Shown: in pieces, positions 15,741-24,625 of the stretch
Layout: each line of letters starts with the position of its first letter
Position numbering within the stretch: the stretch's first letter is position 1
NCBI GenBank assembly: GCA_964016105.1
Contig: CAXHEX010000024.1
Location: 9,873-73,872 of the forward strand
Direction: 5' to 3'
DNA length: 64,000 nucleotides
Origin: Ketobacter sp964016105
GTDB lineage: Bacteria; Pseudomonadota; Gammaproteobacteria; Pseudomonadales; Ketobacteraceae
Program-made: the position numbers and the translations under genes
The notes under the pieces: model-generated
Database searches by the model: none
Told to the model about the DNA's origin: nothing
The model's input: the letters and a program-made list of their open reading frames with translations, nothing else

Positions 15741-16418
15741 TTACTGTTTGCATGGAACATCGAAGTCAACATGATAGTGTTCGTCGTGCCTGACCCAGGA
15801 CCGCTTCGTTGAGAATTGGACATGTCCCTTCAGGTATTCAGCGTATTGGGTTCTGTATAGATTGGGTTGCAATTTTGGGTCGAAAATCACTCTACGTAAG
15901 TCGTGGCCATGTTTTTTGGCTTGCTTATGTAACGCTACAATATGAGCCGCCATGGCATCGTAATCAATGTACATCCCTTTAAAGTGATCGTTTGTATCAA
16001 ACTCGATATTGTATCCGAACTTATTCCAAGGGTTGGTGGGCAAGTGGACGGATTTTTCGTTCTTGTTTTTCACCGGAGTTGTAAAATCCACTGAAAGTCC
16101 ATTTTTGTGGGTTTTATGAGGTTTGAAAGTGCCACCCTCTTTGAATCCCGTTTCTGCGTATTTGTAGACTTTTTGCGGTTGCTCCGTTTCTAAGTCCTTG
16201 TAGGCGGATACGATAATATCTCGAACTGTCGAATGAACATAGGTCCGACCCGCTAAGCTTGCCGTCCTACTGTAGCTTACGTAGTTTTTTCCTGCAGAGG
16301 GTAACTTCACACCATTAGACAGGCTTCCATTGGAAGTTGTTCCAAAGCATGTACTGGTCTCAGCCCGGCTCAATAGTGGAGACAGAAGTATGATGACTAT
16401 AAGAAGTTTCATATTCAT
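15741..16418 (-). CDS. MepA-like (peptidase M74) murein endopeptidase, secreted
   Basis: 225 aa with a cleavable signal peptide (residues 1-19, ending SRA). The zinc-site signature of LAS-type murein endopeptidases is present: PHKTHKNGLSVDF gives His101, His104 and Asp111, and RHDEHYHVDF gives His211, His214 and His216. MepA cleaves D,D (and meso-DAP) cross-links in peptidoglycan. The protein is shorter than E. coli MepA (274 aa) and otherwise diverged, so the exact bond specificity is uncertain. Two ATGs lie six bases apart (16418 and 16412); neither has a strong ribosome site. It is the first gene of the minus-strand group running down to 14848. Confidence 0.75.
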   Translation of the reverse strand: MNMKLLIVIILLSPLLSRAETSTCFGTTSNGSLSNGVKLPSAGKNYVSYSRTASLAGRTYVHSTVRDIIVSAYKDLETEQPQKVYKYAETGFKEGGTFKPHKTHKNGLSVDFTTPVKNKNEKSVHLPTNPWNKFGYNIEFDTNDHFKGMYIDYDAMAAHIVALHKQAKKHGHDLRRVIFDPKLQPNLYRTQYAEYLKGHVQFSTKRSWVRHDEHYHVDFDVPCKQ

Positions 16419-16445
16419 TTGATACCAGAATTTAGGGCTACTTGC

Positions 16446-17174
16446 TCACTTGCGTGCATCTTTGATATACATCGCCTTTCCGTCATTTCGCATATCAATA
16501 TCAAAAAGCTCTGTAGCACGGACCAAATCCCCCAGCTTTTTGTAGCCGTAGTTGATTGCAGAAAAGGAGCTGTTGTTTGAAATATAGTGACCCACACGGC
16601 CCATGTGCGCCCAACCATCATCTTCCGATGTTTGCTCCACAGCGGTTCTGAGTAGTCTGACCAGAGCCGTGTCTTTTCTTAACTCGTTTCGACCCTTAAC
16701 TTCCCGTATGACCGATACGCAGGGTTTTGCATCTTCCATGGATATGAGGTTTTCTATATAGATAAAGGGCGAGCAGGCATCGACAAAGGGTTGGGGTGTT
16801 TTTCTTTCCCCAAAACCATACACAGGCAATCCACTTTCAAGAATTCTCAAAACCAGAGGCGTAAAATCACTATCGCTGGTCATCAAAGCAAAAGCATCGA
16901 CGTTTCCACTGTATAGTAGATCCATCGCGTCAATGATCATGGCTGCGTCGGTTGCATTTTTCCCTTTAGTATAGGCGAACTGCTGCATTGGCCTAATAGC
17001 ATGGGGGTGAAGCCGGTCTATCCATCCCGATAAAGATGAGTTATTCCAATCGCCGTGCGCATGCCTGACATTAACAGTTCCGGATTTTGCTAGTTCTTCA
17101 AGCACACCTTCAATCGCATTGTGACTGACATTATCACAATCTATTAGAAGTGCTATCCGCTTTGGTTTTGACAT
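16446..17174 (-). CDS. NYN-domain protein with C-terminal OST-HTH/LOTUS-like domain
   Basis: 242 aa. The NYN (PIN-like nuclease) domain at about 5-145 shows the acidic set Asp12, Asp14 and Asn15 (LIDCDNVS), Asp76 (KNATDAAMIIDAMDLL) and Asp101/Asp103 (MTSDSDF), expected for a metal-dependent RNase. Residues about 165-240 resemble the OST-HTH/LOTUS RNA-binding fold (LVRLLRTAVEQ, GWAHMGRVG, YGYKKLGDLVRA). The ATG at 17174 has GGAGCG upstream. Such NYN-LOTUS proteins (DUF88/LabA-like) are widespread. Their RNA targets are mostly unknown, and nothing here shows one. Confidence 0.8.
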   Translation of the reverse strand: MSKPKRIALLIDCDNVSHNAIEGVLEELAKSGTVNVRHAHGDWNNSSLSGWIDRLHPHAIRPMQQFAYTKGKNATDAAMIIDAMDLLYSGNVDAFALMTSDSDFTPLVLRILESGLPVYGFGERKTPQPFVDACSPFIYIENLISMEDAKPCVSVIREVKGRNELRKDTALVRLLRTAVEQTSEDDGWAHMGRVGHYISNNSSFSAINYGYKKLGDLVRATELFDIDMRNDGKAMYIKDARK

Positions 17175-17343
17175 CGATCGCTCCTATAGTGGGTGATAAT
17201 ATAGTTGTTGCGCTTTTCTCTTCTTTCAGGCTATTAACGACCGCCGAGACCAAACTAGAATTCCATTCTAACTGCGTTTCTGATGTTAAAGTACGCTTCA
17301 TAAGTCATTCAATAGGTCAAATTATCAAGGTTGAGGTTAATTA

Positions 17344-17682
17344 ATGCTCAGGCCGATATTGGTATCTTTATTGCTCGCGGCATGCTCTGTCAACGGGGCC
17401 ACCTTCCAAAAGGTGACTCATCAAGAAAAAATTTTGGCTACTGATGTGTCCAGTTGCTCGGAGAACAGTAACAGTACGCTCGATGTCTTCTTTACTAATA
17501 CTGGTATTGCCAAGCTTGGGCGAGTTATGGATGAAGGCAATACGGTAGTCAACATTATCATCGATGGGCAGTTGATCGCATCCGTGGTTCTTCCTAACGC
17601 CATGGAAGACACAAGCCACTTTCGATTTTCAGTATCAGACCCTAAAATGCTAGCGGACCATTTTGGTTGTAAGATGAAGTAA
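17344..17682 (+). CDS. Small lipoprotein with SecD P1-head-like domain
   Basis: 112 aa starting at ATG 17344 with GAGG upstream. A signal peptide ends in the lipobox LAAC (Cys14), so it should be lipid-anchored, or at least secreted. The middle (LDVFFTNTGIAKLGRV, then IIIDGQLIASVVLP) resembles the P1 head subdomain of SecD, with its 'F..T..G..kf' and 'IvlDG.v.sap' signatures. That resemblance is from pattern memory and moderate. Cys39 and Cys109 could pair. It stands alone on the plus strand, divergent from the NYN gene. Confidence 0.55.
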   Translation: MLRPILVSLLLAACSVNGATFQKVTHQEKILATDVSSCSENSNSTLDVFFTNTGIAKLGRVMDEGNTVVNIIIDGQLIASVVLPNAMEDTSHFRFSVSDPKMLADHFGCKMK

Positions 17683-17931
17683 CAACGGGCGTTGGCTTGA
17701 CTTAAAAAGGGGCATATCTTACTTGTTAAGTTTACGTAACCCTTGCTGCAATTCTATTGTCAGTTTTTACGGCGCACTGCCCTTCGCGTATTCGCATGCG
17801 AGTAATTGATTTGGATTACCCACAATCCCTGATTGCCGGTATTCGTATTAACCATAGAAGAGGTGAAGAAGCAGACACCACTTGCTCCGTGCTTATTACA
17901 TGAAAGATATGATTAAAAGGTAGGGGGGATT

Positions 17932-18008
17932 TGGTCGGAGTGAAAGGATTTGAACCTTCGACCCCCGCCTCCCGAAGACGGTGCTCTACCAAGCTGAGCT
18001 ACACTCCG
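17932..18008 (-). tRNA. tRNA-Pro (anticodon CGG)
   Basis: The minus strand folds as a full cloverleaf. The acceptor stem CGGAGTG/CACTCCG pairs over seven bases, the D-arm includes AGCTCAGCTTGGTAGAGC, and the anticodon stem CCGTC/GGCGG encloses the loop TTCGGGA with anticodon CGG. The T-arm is GGTTCAAATCC. The discriminator A and the CCA end are encoded (17935-17932). It starts 9 bases after the ispB stop and probably shares that transcript. It reads codon CCG. Confidence 0.95.
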
Positions 18009-18017
18009 ATCTTGCCG

Positions 18018-18986
18018 TTAGCGGTCGCGCTTAACGGCTAAGTCACACAGGGCCAGTAAGGCTTCTTTATAAACTGAATATTCGATTTGGCCAAGGGCCT
18101 GCTTAGCCAGATCCGCCTGCTCATTGGCTTTAGCTATGGTGTAGTCTAAGGCGCCACAGTTTCTAACGGTTTGGGTAATGGTCTCGATTTGATCCAGTCC
18201 GCCGTGGGTGATGGCTTTGCGAATTTGGTCCACTTGGGGTTGGTCAGCGTTGGCCATGGCGTAGATGAGGGGTAGGGTGGGTTTGCCTTCCGCCAAGTCG
18301 TCTCCCACGTTCTTGCCCATATCTTCTGCGCTGCCAGTGTAATCCAGTACGTCATCGATCAGTTGAAACGCGCAGCCTAGGTGGTCAGCGTATTTGGCAA
18401 AGGCCATTTCTACATCTTCGCTGGGGTTCGCCAGTACGGCCCCTGATTGGGCGGACGCCTCAAACATCTTTGCTGTTTTGTAGCGAATCACTTCCATATA
18501 TTGTGCTTCGCTGGTGTCTGGGTTTTTGCAGTTGATCAGCTGCATCACCTCGCCTTCGGCAATCAGATTGGTGGCTTGGGACAGGATCTGCAATATGCGC
18601 ATATTGCCTACGTTCACTACCATCTCGAAAGCTCGGGAGATCAGGAAGTCGCCCACCAGGATGCTGGGGGCGTTGCCCCACACCTCATTGGCACTGGCTT
18701 TGCCTCGGCGCAGGGCAGATTCATCCACCACATCGTCGTGTAACAGGGTGGCTGTGTGCAGGAATTCCACAACAGCTGCTACATCTATATGTTGAGTACC
18801 GTTGTAACCCAGGGCTCGAGCGCTAAGCAGGCAGACCAGTGGCCGCAAACGCTTACCGCCACTATCAATGATGTAGTTTCCAATTTCCTTTATAAGTGGA
18901 ACGTGAGTATGCAACTGATTGAAAATAAAATGATTTACTTCCTTGAAGTCATTCTCAACTACAGCGGAAATGGCTTTAAAATCCAT
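18018..18986 (-). CDS. ispB: Octaprenyl diphosphate synthase
   Basis: 322-aa trans-polyprenyl synthase making the side chain of ubiquinone from farnesyl diphosphate and isopentenyl diphosphate. The first aspartate-rich motif LLHDDVVD (Asp84-Asp88) and the second LIDDVLDY (Asp211, Asp212, Asp215) are intact, and GGKRLRP at about 43-49 binds the homoallylic substrate. Length is normal for IspB. It is divergent from rplU, as in Pseudomonas. The exact chain length made (C40 or C45) cannot be read from the sequence. Confidence 0.95.
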   Translation of the reverse strand: MDFKAISAVVENDFKEVNHFIFNQLHTHVPLIKEIGNYIIDSGGKRLRPLVCLLSARALGYNGTQHIDVAAVVEFLHTATLLHDDVVDESALRRGKASANEVWGNAPSILVGDFLISRAFEMVVNVGNMRILQILSQATNLIAEGEVMQLINCKNPDTSEAQYMEVIRYKTAKMFEASAQSGAVLANPSEDVEMAFAKYADHLGCAFQLIDDVLDYTGSAEDMGKNVGDDLAEGKPTLPLIYAMANADQPQVDQIRKAITHGGLDQIETITQTVRNCGALDYTIAKANEQADLAKQALGQIEYSVYKEALLALCDLAVKRDR

Positions 18987-19269
18987 AAAATAAAGTGACC
19001 GTGAGGGGTGCCTTATAGCTGGCCCAAAAAAACAGTGATATTGCTAGGAATGCTATGGATGGTGGCAGGGGGTGTCAAGCTAAAGACTTGATTTTGAAGA
19101 GCTCGCAGGTGGCTAATATGTTTTGAATAGGGATGTGGGGTTTTGGCTTGCGTAGGGGTGTGCTTTCCCTTACAATTGCGCCCCCTGTGACCTGATGCAG
19201 GTTATTTAGGTCAGAAAGAATTTAGCACACTATACTGATGCTTCTAAAGAGAAGCGGTTGGAGTCAGCA
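18987..19269. promoter_or_regulatory. Divergent ispB / rplU promoter region
   Basis: A 283-bp gap. TATACT at 19231-19236 is a near-consensus -10 for the rightward rplU-rpmA transcript, about 34 bases before the L21 start; no good -35 precedes it at 17 bases. No other element is evident. Confidence 0.4.
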
Positions 19270-19581
19270 ATGTACGCGGTTTTCGTAAGTGGTGGCAAGC
19301 AGCACCGGGTCGCTGAAGGCGACGTGGTTAAGCTGGAATTGATTGATGCCGAACCCGGCTCAGCCATCGAGTTTGATCAGGTTTTATTGGTTGCCAATGG
19401 CGACGACGTTAAGATTGGTGCGCCGGTAGTTGAAGGCGGTAAAGTTCAGGCCGAAGTGGTAACCCACGGCCGTGGCGATAAAGTGAACATCATCAAGTTC
19501 CGTCGTCGTAAGCACCATCGTAAGCAAATGGGCCACCGTCAGTACTTCACCGAGGTGAAGATCACGGGTATCAACGCCTAA
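19270..19581 (+). CDS. rplU: 50S ribosomal protein L21
   Basis: 103 aa. The start is ATG 19270 (MYAVFVSGGKQHRV, the standard L21 N-terminus) with GGAG six bases upstream. The frame is open from a TTG at 19258 but that extension is not conserved. The C-terminal basic stretch KFRRRKHHRKQMGHRQ binds 23S rRNA. It is first in the rplU-rpmA operon, with a 20-base gap to L27. Confidence 0.97.
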   Translation: MYAVFVSGGKQHRVAEGDVVKLELIDAEPGSAIEFDQVLLVANGDDVKIGAPVVEGGKVQAEVVTHGRGDKVNIIKFRRRKHHRKQMGHRQYFTEVKITGINA

Positions 19582-19601
19582 TCTAATTAAGGAGTAGCAC
19601 A

Positions 19602-19862
19602 ATGGCTCACAAAAAAGCGGGTGGTAGTACCCGGAACGGTCGCGATTCAGAAAGTAAGCGCCTTGGTGTTAAGCGCTACGGTGGTCAGTTGGTTAAAGCC
19701 GGCAACATTATCGTTCGTCAGCGTGGCACCCAGTTCCACTCAGGCCCTAATACTGGTCTTGGTAAAGACCACACTATCTTCGCCAAAGTTGATGGCGTAG
19801 TTAAGTTTGATATTAAAGGCCCAAAGAACCGCAAGTATATCTCCATCGAGCCAGTAGCCTAA
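19602..19862 (+). CDS. rpmA: 50S ribosomal protein L27
   Basis: 86 aa beginning MAHKKAGGSTRNGRDS, the conserved N-terminal tail that reaches the peptidyl-transferase centre. It follows rplU by 20 bases with AAGGAG as ribosome site. A Rho-independent terminator lies 30 bases after the stop. Length and sequence are typical. Confidence 0.98.
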   Translation: MAHKKAGGSTRNGRDSESKRLGVKRYGGQLVKAGNIIVRQRGTQFHSGPNTGLGKDHTIFAKVDGVVKFDIKGPKNRKYISIEPVA

Positions 19863-19892
19863 GAAACTACTGCTTGAATTATGGTGATACTG

Positions 19893-19917
19893 AGCCCCGC
19901 CACTGGTGGGGCTTTTT
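19893..19917 (+). terminator. Rho-independent terminator after rpmA
   Basis: AGCCCC (19893-19898) pairs with GGGGCT, with the inner CCA/TGG extending the stem around a very small loop, and a TTTTT run follows at once. Confidence 0.85.
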
Positions 19918-19987
19918 GCGTTGTGGTCGATTTCGTTTTACCTTATTCCCTGTTTGTACTTTTCCTTAATATTTGGAGTTGCTAGCC

Positions 19988-21175
19988 ATGAAATTCGTAG
20001 ATGAAGCTGCGGTGCGCGTTGAAGCCGGTGATGGCGGCAACGGCTGTTTGAGCTTCCGCCGGGAAAAGTACGTGGAATTTGGTGGCCCCGACGGTGGTAA
20101 TGGTGGTGTCGGCGGCAGTGTGGTACTGGTGGCAGATAGCGGCCTGAACACTCTGGTGGATTATCGTTACGAGCGCTTATTCAAGGCCCCGCGGGGCGAA
20201 GGTGGTTCTGGGCGCAATTGCACGGGCGCCAGCGGTGATGATCTGATTATGAGGTTGCCGGTGGGCACCACCATCATTGATGAAGATACCGAAGAAGTGC
20301 TGGGTGATCTGGTTAAGGATGGCGATCGCTTTGTGGTGGCAAAAGGTGGTCGTGGTGGTTTGGGTAATACCTGTTTTAAGTCCAGCACCAATCGAGCTCC
20401 CCGTAAAACCACCCCGGGCACGGAAGGGGAAAAACGCAACTTGCGCTTTGAGTTAAAAGTATTGGCGGATATCGGTTTGTTGGGTATGCCCAATGCCGGC
20501 AAGTCCACATTGATTCGGGCCGTGTCTGCCGCCAAGCCTAAGGTGGCGGATTACCCCTTTACCACATTGGTGCCCAATTTGGGCGTGGTAAAGGTGGATC
20601 GTTTACGCAGTTTTGTCATGGCGGACATTCCCGGTCTGATAGAGGGTGCCGCTGAAGGTGCTGGTCTGGGCATTCGGTTTCTAAAGCATTTGGCTCGCTG
20701 CCGAATATTGCTCCATGTGGTGGATATCGCTCCCTGGGATCAAACCGATCCCGTTGAGTCCATTGATGCCATCGCTGGGGAGTTGCAACTATTCAGCCCT
20801 GCGCTGGCGGAGAGAGAGCGTTGGTTGGTTCTGAATAAGCTGGATTTGCTGCCTACGGATGAGGCGGAGGCTCGTTGCCAGGAAATTGTTGACCAGTTGG
20901 AATGGGATGGGCCGCTATTCAAGATTTCTGCAGCCAACGGCGAAGGCACCAAAGAGTTGGTGTTCGCCATCATGAATCATTTGGAGGAATTGGATCAGCG
21001 CATGGCAGCTGACGAAGAATTTGCTGCTCAGGAAATGGAGTCCCGCCGTAAGCTGGAAGAAGAAGCCCGACAAAAGATTCAGCAATACAAAGAAGAGCGT
21101 CGCCGCCAGCGGGCGGGACAGGACGACGATGATGATGACGACCACGATATGGAAGTGGTCTATGCCCCTCACTAG
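19988..21175 (+). CDS. obgE: Obg GTPase, ribosome assembly
   Basis: 395 aa. The start is ATG 19988 (MKFVDEAAVRV) with GGAG upstream. The glycine-rich Obg fold is at 1-158. The GTPase domain follows with G1 GMPNAGKST at about 166-174, the G2 region around DYPFTTLVPNLG, G3 DIPGLIEGA and G4 NKLD. An acidic C-terminal tail (a run of seven Asp) ends the protein. Obg helps late 50S assembly and stress responses. Its position after rpmA is conserved in Pseudomonadales. Confidence 0.97.
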   Translation: MKFVDEAAVRVEAGDGGNGCLSFRREKYVEFGGPDGGNGGVGGSVVLVADSGLNTLVDYRYERLFKAPRGEGGSGRNCTGASGDDLIMRLPVGTTIIDEDTEEVLGDLVKDGDRFVVAKGGRGGLGNTCFKSSTNRAPRKTTPGTEGEKRNLRFELKVLADIGLLGMPNAGKSTLIRAVSAAKPKVADYPFTTLVPNLGVVKVDRLRSFVMADIPGLIEGAAEGAGLGIRFLKHLARCRILLHVVDIAPWDQTDPVESIDAIAGELQLFSPALAERERWLVLNKLDLLPTDEAEARCQEIVDQLEWDGPLFKISAANGEGTKELVFAIMNHLEELDQRMAADEEFAAQEMESRRKLEEEARQKIQQYKEERRRQRAGQDDDDDDDHDMEVVYAPH

Positions 21176-21201
21176 GCTGCGCGGTAGTAATTAAGAGATT
21201 T

Positions 21202-22371
21202 ATGCAAAGTCCTATTCAAAGTACAGCTCAAAGGTCTATGGATATAAAAGAACAACGTAGCAGGATCACCCGCAGTCAGCGTTGGGTGGTGAAGATTGGC
21301 AGTGCCTTGCTTACCAATAATGGAGAGGGGCTGGATCGCAATGCCATCACCGGCTGGGTGCATCAGTTGGCGGAGCTGCGTCAGCAAGGGGTGGAAGTGG
21401 TCTTGATATCTTCTGGCGCGGTGGCAGAGGGGATGTCTCGTCTGGGTTGGGCCAGTCGCCCAAAAGATATGCACGACCTGCAGGCCGCCGCCGCAGTAGG
21501 GCAAATGGGTTTGGCGCAAGCCTGGGAGCAGGCATTTCAGCGCCACAGTGTCCACACCGCTCAGGTGCTGGTGACCCACGACGATCTGTCCGATCGCAAG
21601 CGCTACCTCAATGCCAGAAACACCTTGCTCTCCCTGATCAGCCACGGTGTGGTGCCGGTGGTGAACGAGAACGACACGGTGGTTACTGATGAAATTCGCT
21701 TTGGTGACAATGACACCTTGGGGGCATTGGTGACTAATCTGGTGGAAGCGGATCTGCTGGTAATTCTAACGGATCAAGACGGCATGTTCGATTCCGATCC
21801 TCGCAGTAATCCCAATGCCAAACTCATTGAGCTGGCTGCTGCTACTGATCCCGCTTTGGAAAAAATGGCCAGCGGCAGTGGCGGTGTGCTGGGGCGGGGT
21901 GGAATGGCTACCAAGCTGCGAGCGGCCCAGTTGGCGTCCCGTTCCGGTGCCTCAACCTTAATCGCCGGTGGTCGGCTTGATCAGGTGCTAACCCGGGTGA
22001 GGAAAAGTGAAAACATCGGTACCTTGCTGTGTGCGGATCAGAGCCCAGTTGCAGCGCGCAAGCAATGGTTAGCGGGCCACTTACAGATGAAAGGCGTGCT
22101 CACTATTGATGATGGAGCCGCCCGCGCGTTACGGGAAAAGGGTGTGAGTTTGTTGCCTGTTGGCGTAAGGGAAGTGACAGGGAATTTCTCGCGAGGAGAT
22201 ATGGTGTCTCTGGTGGGGCTCGATGGCGGCACAGTGGCTTGCGGTCTTGTGAACTACAGTGCGGTGGAGGCCCGCCAAATTATGGGGCAGAGCAGCGATG
22301 CCATCGCCAACGTGCTGGGTTATGTGGATGAGGCTGAGCTGATCCACCGGGATAATCTGGTGTTGGTTTAG
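21202..22371 (+). CDS. proB: Glutamate 5-kinase with PUA domain
   Basis: 389 aa. This is the first step of proline synthesis, ATP-dependent phosphorylation of glutamate. The amino acid kinase domain is at about 25-275 (WVVKIGSALLT, VVLISSGAVAEGMSRLG, NENDTV, FGDNDTLGALVTNL, GRGGMATKLRAA). A C-terminal PUA domain is at about 290-385. Two starts are possible: ATG 21202 or ATG 21238 (MDIKEQRS). Both have modest ribosome sites and the second gives a more typical length. The gene follows obgE by 26 bases. Confidence 0.95.
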   Translation: MQSPIQSTAQRSMDIKEQRSRITRSQRWVVKIGSALLTNNGEGLDRNAITGWVHQLAELRQQGVEVVLISSGAVAEGMSRLGWASRPKDMHDLQAAAAVGQMGLAQAWEQAFQRHSVHTAQVLVTHDDLSDRKRYLNARNTLLSLISHGVVPVVNENDTVVTDEIRFGDNDTLGALVTNLVEADLLVILTDQDGMFDSDPRSNPNAKLIELAAATDPALEKMASGSGGVLGRGGMATKLRAAQLASRSGASTLIAGGRLDQVLTRVRKSENIGTLLCADQSPVAARKQWLAGHLQMKGVLTIDDGAARALREKGVSLLPVGVREVTGNFSRGDMVSLVGLDGGTVACGLVNYSAVEARQIMGQSSDAIANVLGYVDEAELIHRDNLVLV

Positions 22372-22394
22372 TCTGAATAAGCCTTAAAAATCAC

Positions 22395-22430
22395 GCATAA
22401 AAAAACCGGCTGATGCCGGCTTTTTTATGC
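22395..22430. terminator. Bidirectional terminator between proB and rpsT
   Basis: The sequence is a near-perfect palindrome. GCAT, an A run and CCGGC at 22395-22410 are mirrored by GCCGG, a T run and ATGC after a tiny TGAT centre. The A and T runs let it end both the rightward proB and the leftward rpsT transcripts. Confidence 0.9.
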
Positions 22431-22447
22431 AAGCTTAATCTGCGCTC

Positions 22448-22714
22448 TTAGGCGGCAAGATCTTTGATCTGCTTGCTCAGGCGGCTCTTATGACGAGCGG
22501 CTTTGTTCTTGTGAATGATGCCTTTGGTCACCATTCTGTCGATTACTGGCACAGCTGCGGTATAAGCAGTTTGAGCGCCTTCTTTGTTGCCGGCATCGAT
22601 TTCGGCAATCACTTTCTTGATGGACGTGCGAACCATGGAGCGCAGACCGGCATTGTGTCTGCGACGCTGCTCAGCCTGGCGTGCACGTTTCTTAGCTGAT
22701 TTGATGTTAGCCAA
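22448..22714 (-). CDS. rpsT: 30S ribosomal protein S20
   Basis: 88 aa, highly basic and helical. It begins MANIKSAKKRARQAEQRR and ends with the RLSKQIKDLAA helix, as in other S20 proteins. The ribosome site GGAGCC lies upstream. It is transcribed alone, leftward, divergent from murJ as in Pseudomonas. It binds 16S rRNA early in 30S assembly. Confidence 0.98.
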   Translation of the reverse strand: MANIKSAKKRARQAEQRRRHNAGLRSMVRTSIKKVIAEIDAGNKEGAQTAYTAAVPVIDRMVTKGIIHKNKAARHKSRLSKQIKDLAA

Positions 22715-22940
22715 GGTCTGGCTCCTTTAAATATGAAACGTCTAAATGAATTAGCGAATAAGTATCGAAATCTCTCAAAGTCTCGTTAAGATTGAGATGT
22801 AGCGACAACTTGAATTCGAGGACGCAAGATTATTCCTACAACGACCTCCGCTGTCAAGACTTCTGCACTAATTATCAGATTCGATTAGGGAATATTCAGC
22901 GCATCCGTATAATGGCGCCATCGAATTGGGCAGGATGGTT

Positions 22941-24521
22941 ATGAAAGACGATAAATCAGGTCACAAACAGGGGGGCTTGCTTAAATCCACCGGGATTGTC
23001 AGCGCCTTCACCATGCTTTCGCGGGTGCTGGGGCTGGTGCGTGATGTGGTCATAGCCAACTTGTTTGGTGCCGGCGGTGGTGCCGATGCCTTCTTTGTGG
23101 CCTTCAAAATTCCCAACTTTTTCAGGCGGTTATTTGCAGAAGGGGCATTCGCCCAAGCTTTTGTGCCGGTGCTAACGGAATACCGGACCCAGCGCGATTT
23201 GGCCCAAGTGCGCATGCTGGTGAGCTACACCGCGGGCACCTTGGGCGGCGTGCTGCTATTGCTGGCTGTTGTCTGTGTCACCTTCGCACCGGCGGTAACC
23301 TATGTGTTTGCACCGGGGTTTCATAATCTGCCAGAGAAGTTCGATCTGGCATCGGACATGTTGCGGCTAACTTTCCCCTATTTGTTGTTGATCTCCATGA
23401 CTGCATTTATGGGTAGCATACTTAATAGCTACGGCCGATTTGCCGCCCCCGCGTTGACCCCGGTGTTGCTCAATGTGGTGTTAATTGGGTCGGCCATTTC
23501 CCTTACGCCGTTAATGGACCCGCCAGTAATGGCCCTTGCCTGGGGGGTGTTGGCTGCTGGTGTGGTGCAAATGGTGTTTCAGCTGCCCTTTATCAAGCAG
23601 ATTCAAATGCTGACCCGGCCGCGCTGGGGTTGGCGTGATCCCGGGGTAAAGCGCATCATGAAATTGATGTTGCCAGCGCTGTTCGGCGTGTCTGTGGCAC
23701 AGATCAATCTTACCCTGGACACCATATTGGCCTCCTTTTTGGCCGATGGCAGCATCTCTTGGTTGTACTACTCCGATCGGTTGATGGAGCTTCCCTTGGG
23801 CGTCTTCGGTATTGCCATTGCTACGGTAATCTTGCCCAGCCTGTCACGTAAATACGCCAGCCAATCCCCAGAAGCATTCTCCCATACGTTGGACTGGGCA
23901 GTGCGTATGGTGCTGTTAATCGGTGTGCCGGCCACTTTGGCCTTGGTGGTGTTGGCCAAGCCCATGTTGGTGACCCTGTTTCAATATGGCGCTTTTTCGC
24001 CCCAGGACGTGGAGCGGGCCAGCGCCAGTTTGCAAGCATACAGCGGTGGTCTGTTGGCGTTTATGCTGATTAAGGTGTTGGCACCAGGCTACTTCGCCCG
24101 CCAGGACACCAAAACGCCAGTAAAAGTGGGCATTAAGGCCATGGTGGCCAATATGGTGTTCAATCTGGCACTGATTTTCCCCTTGGCCCACGTGGGGCTG
24201 GCCCTGGCCACGTCTCTTTCTGCGGCCATGAATGCGGCCATGTTGTACACCGGCCTACGCAAAGATGGCGTCTATCAACCGGATTCAGGCTGGTTGCTCT
24301 ACCTGATTAAGCTGTCTGTGGCGGCGATACTCATGGTGGTATTTATTTTCTACTTTAATCCAGCTTCGCAACTCTGGCTGGAATGGGATTGGATGCAGCG
24401 AACCCTGCAATTAGGCCTGCTAGTGGTTGGCGGTGGTGCCGTATACTTTGTGGCCCTTTATGTTATGGGTTTACGGCCCCAGCATCTATTGGCACAACGA
24501 TCCCTGGATGACCCTGACTAG
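22941..24521 (+). CDS. murJ: Lipid II flippase MurJ
   Basis: 526 aa, an integral membrane protein of the MATE-like MOP superfamily with about 14 membrane spans. It moves lipid II across the inner membrane for peptidoglycan synthesis. The N-terminal signature (STGIVSAFTMLSRVLGLVRD, then FKIPNFFRRLFAEGAF) contains the arginines needed for transport. The start is ATG 22941 with CAGGA upstream; ATG 22935 and TTG 22926 are alternatives without better support. Confidence 0.95.
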   Translation: MKDDKSGHKQGGLLKSTGIVSAFTMLSRVLGLVRDVVIANLFGAGGGADAFFVAFKIPNFFRRLFAEGAFAQAFVPVLTEYRTQRDLAQVRMLVSYTAGTLGGVLLLLAVVCVTFAPAVTYVFAPGFHNLPEKFDLASDMLRLTFPYLLLISMTAFMGSILNSYGRFAAPALTPVLLNVVLIGSAISLTPLMDPPVMALAWGVLAAGVVQMVFQLPFIKQIQMLTRPRWGWRDPGVKRIMKLMLPALFGVSVAQINLTLDTILASFLADGSISWLYYSDRLMELPLGVFGIAIATVILPSLSRKYASQSPEAFSHTLDWAVRMVLLIGVPATLALVVLAKPMLVTLFQYGAFSPQDVERASASLQAYSGGLLAFMLIKVLAPGYFARQDTKTPVKVGIKAMVANMVFNLALIFPLAHVGLALATSLSAAMNAAMLYTGLRKDGVYQPDSGWLLYLIKLSVAAILMVVFIFYFNPASQLWLEWDWMQRTLQLGLLVVGGGAVYFVALYVMGLRPQHLLAQRSLDDPD

Positions 24522-24625
24522 GCCTTTATTTGGGTTGCTGATGTGGGCTATTTCAGTTAAATCAGGGTCGTAAGTCCGCTATAATGGGCGGCTTTTGATA
24601 CGGTAGCGGGTGCAGCGGCGAAGTT

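Noticed and set aside
17932..18008. Attachment site of an integrated element at tRNA-Pro
   Set aside because: No second copy of the tRNA 3' end and no integrase gene were found in the window.
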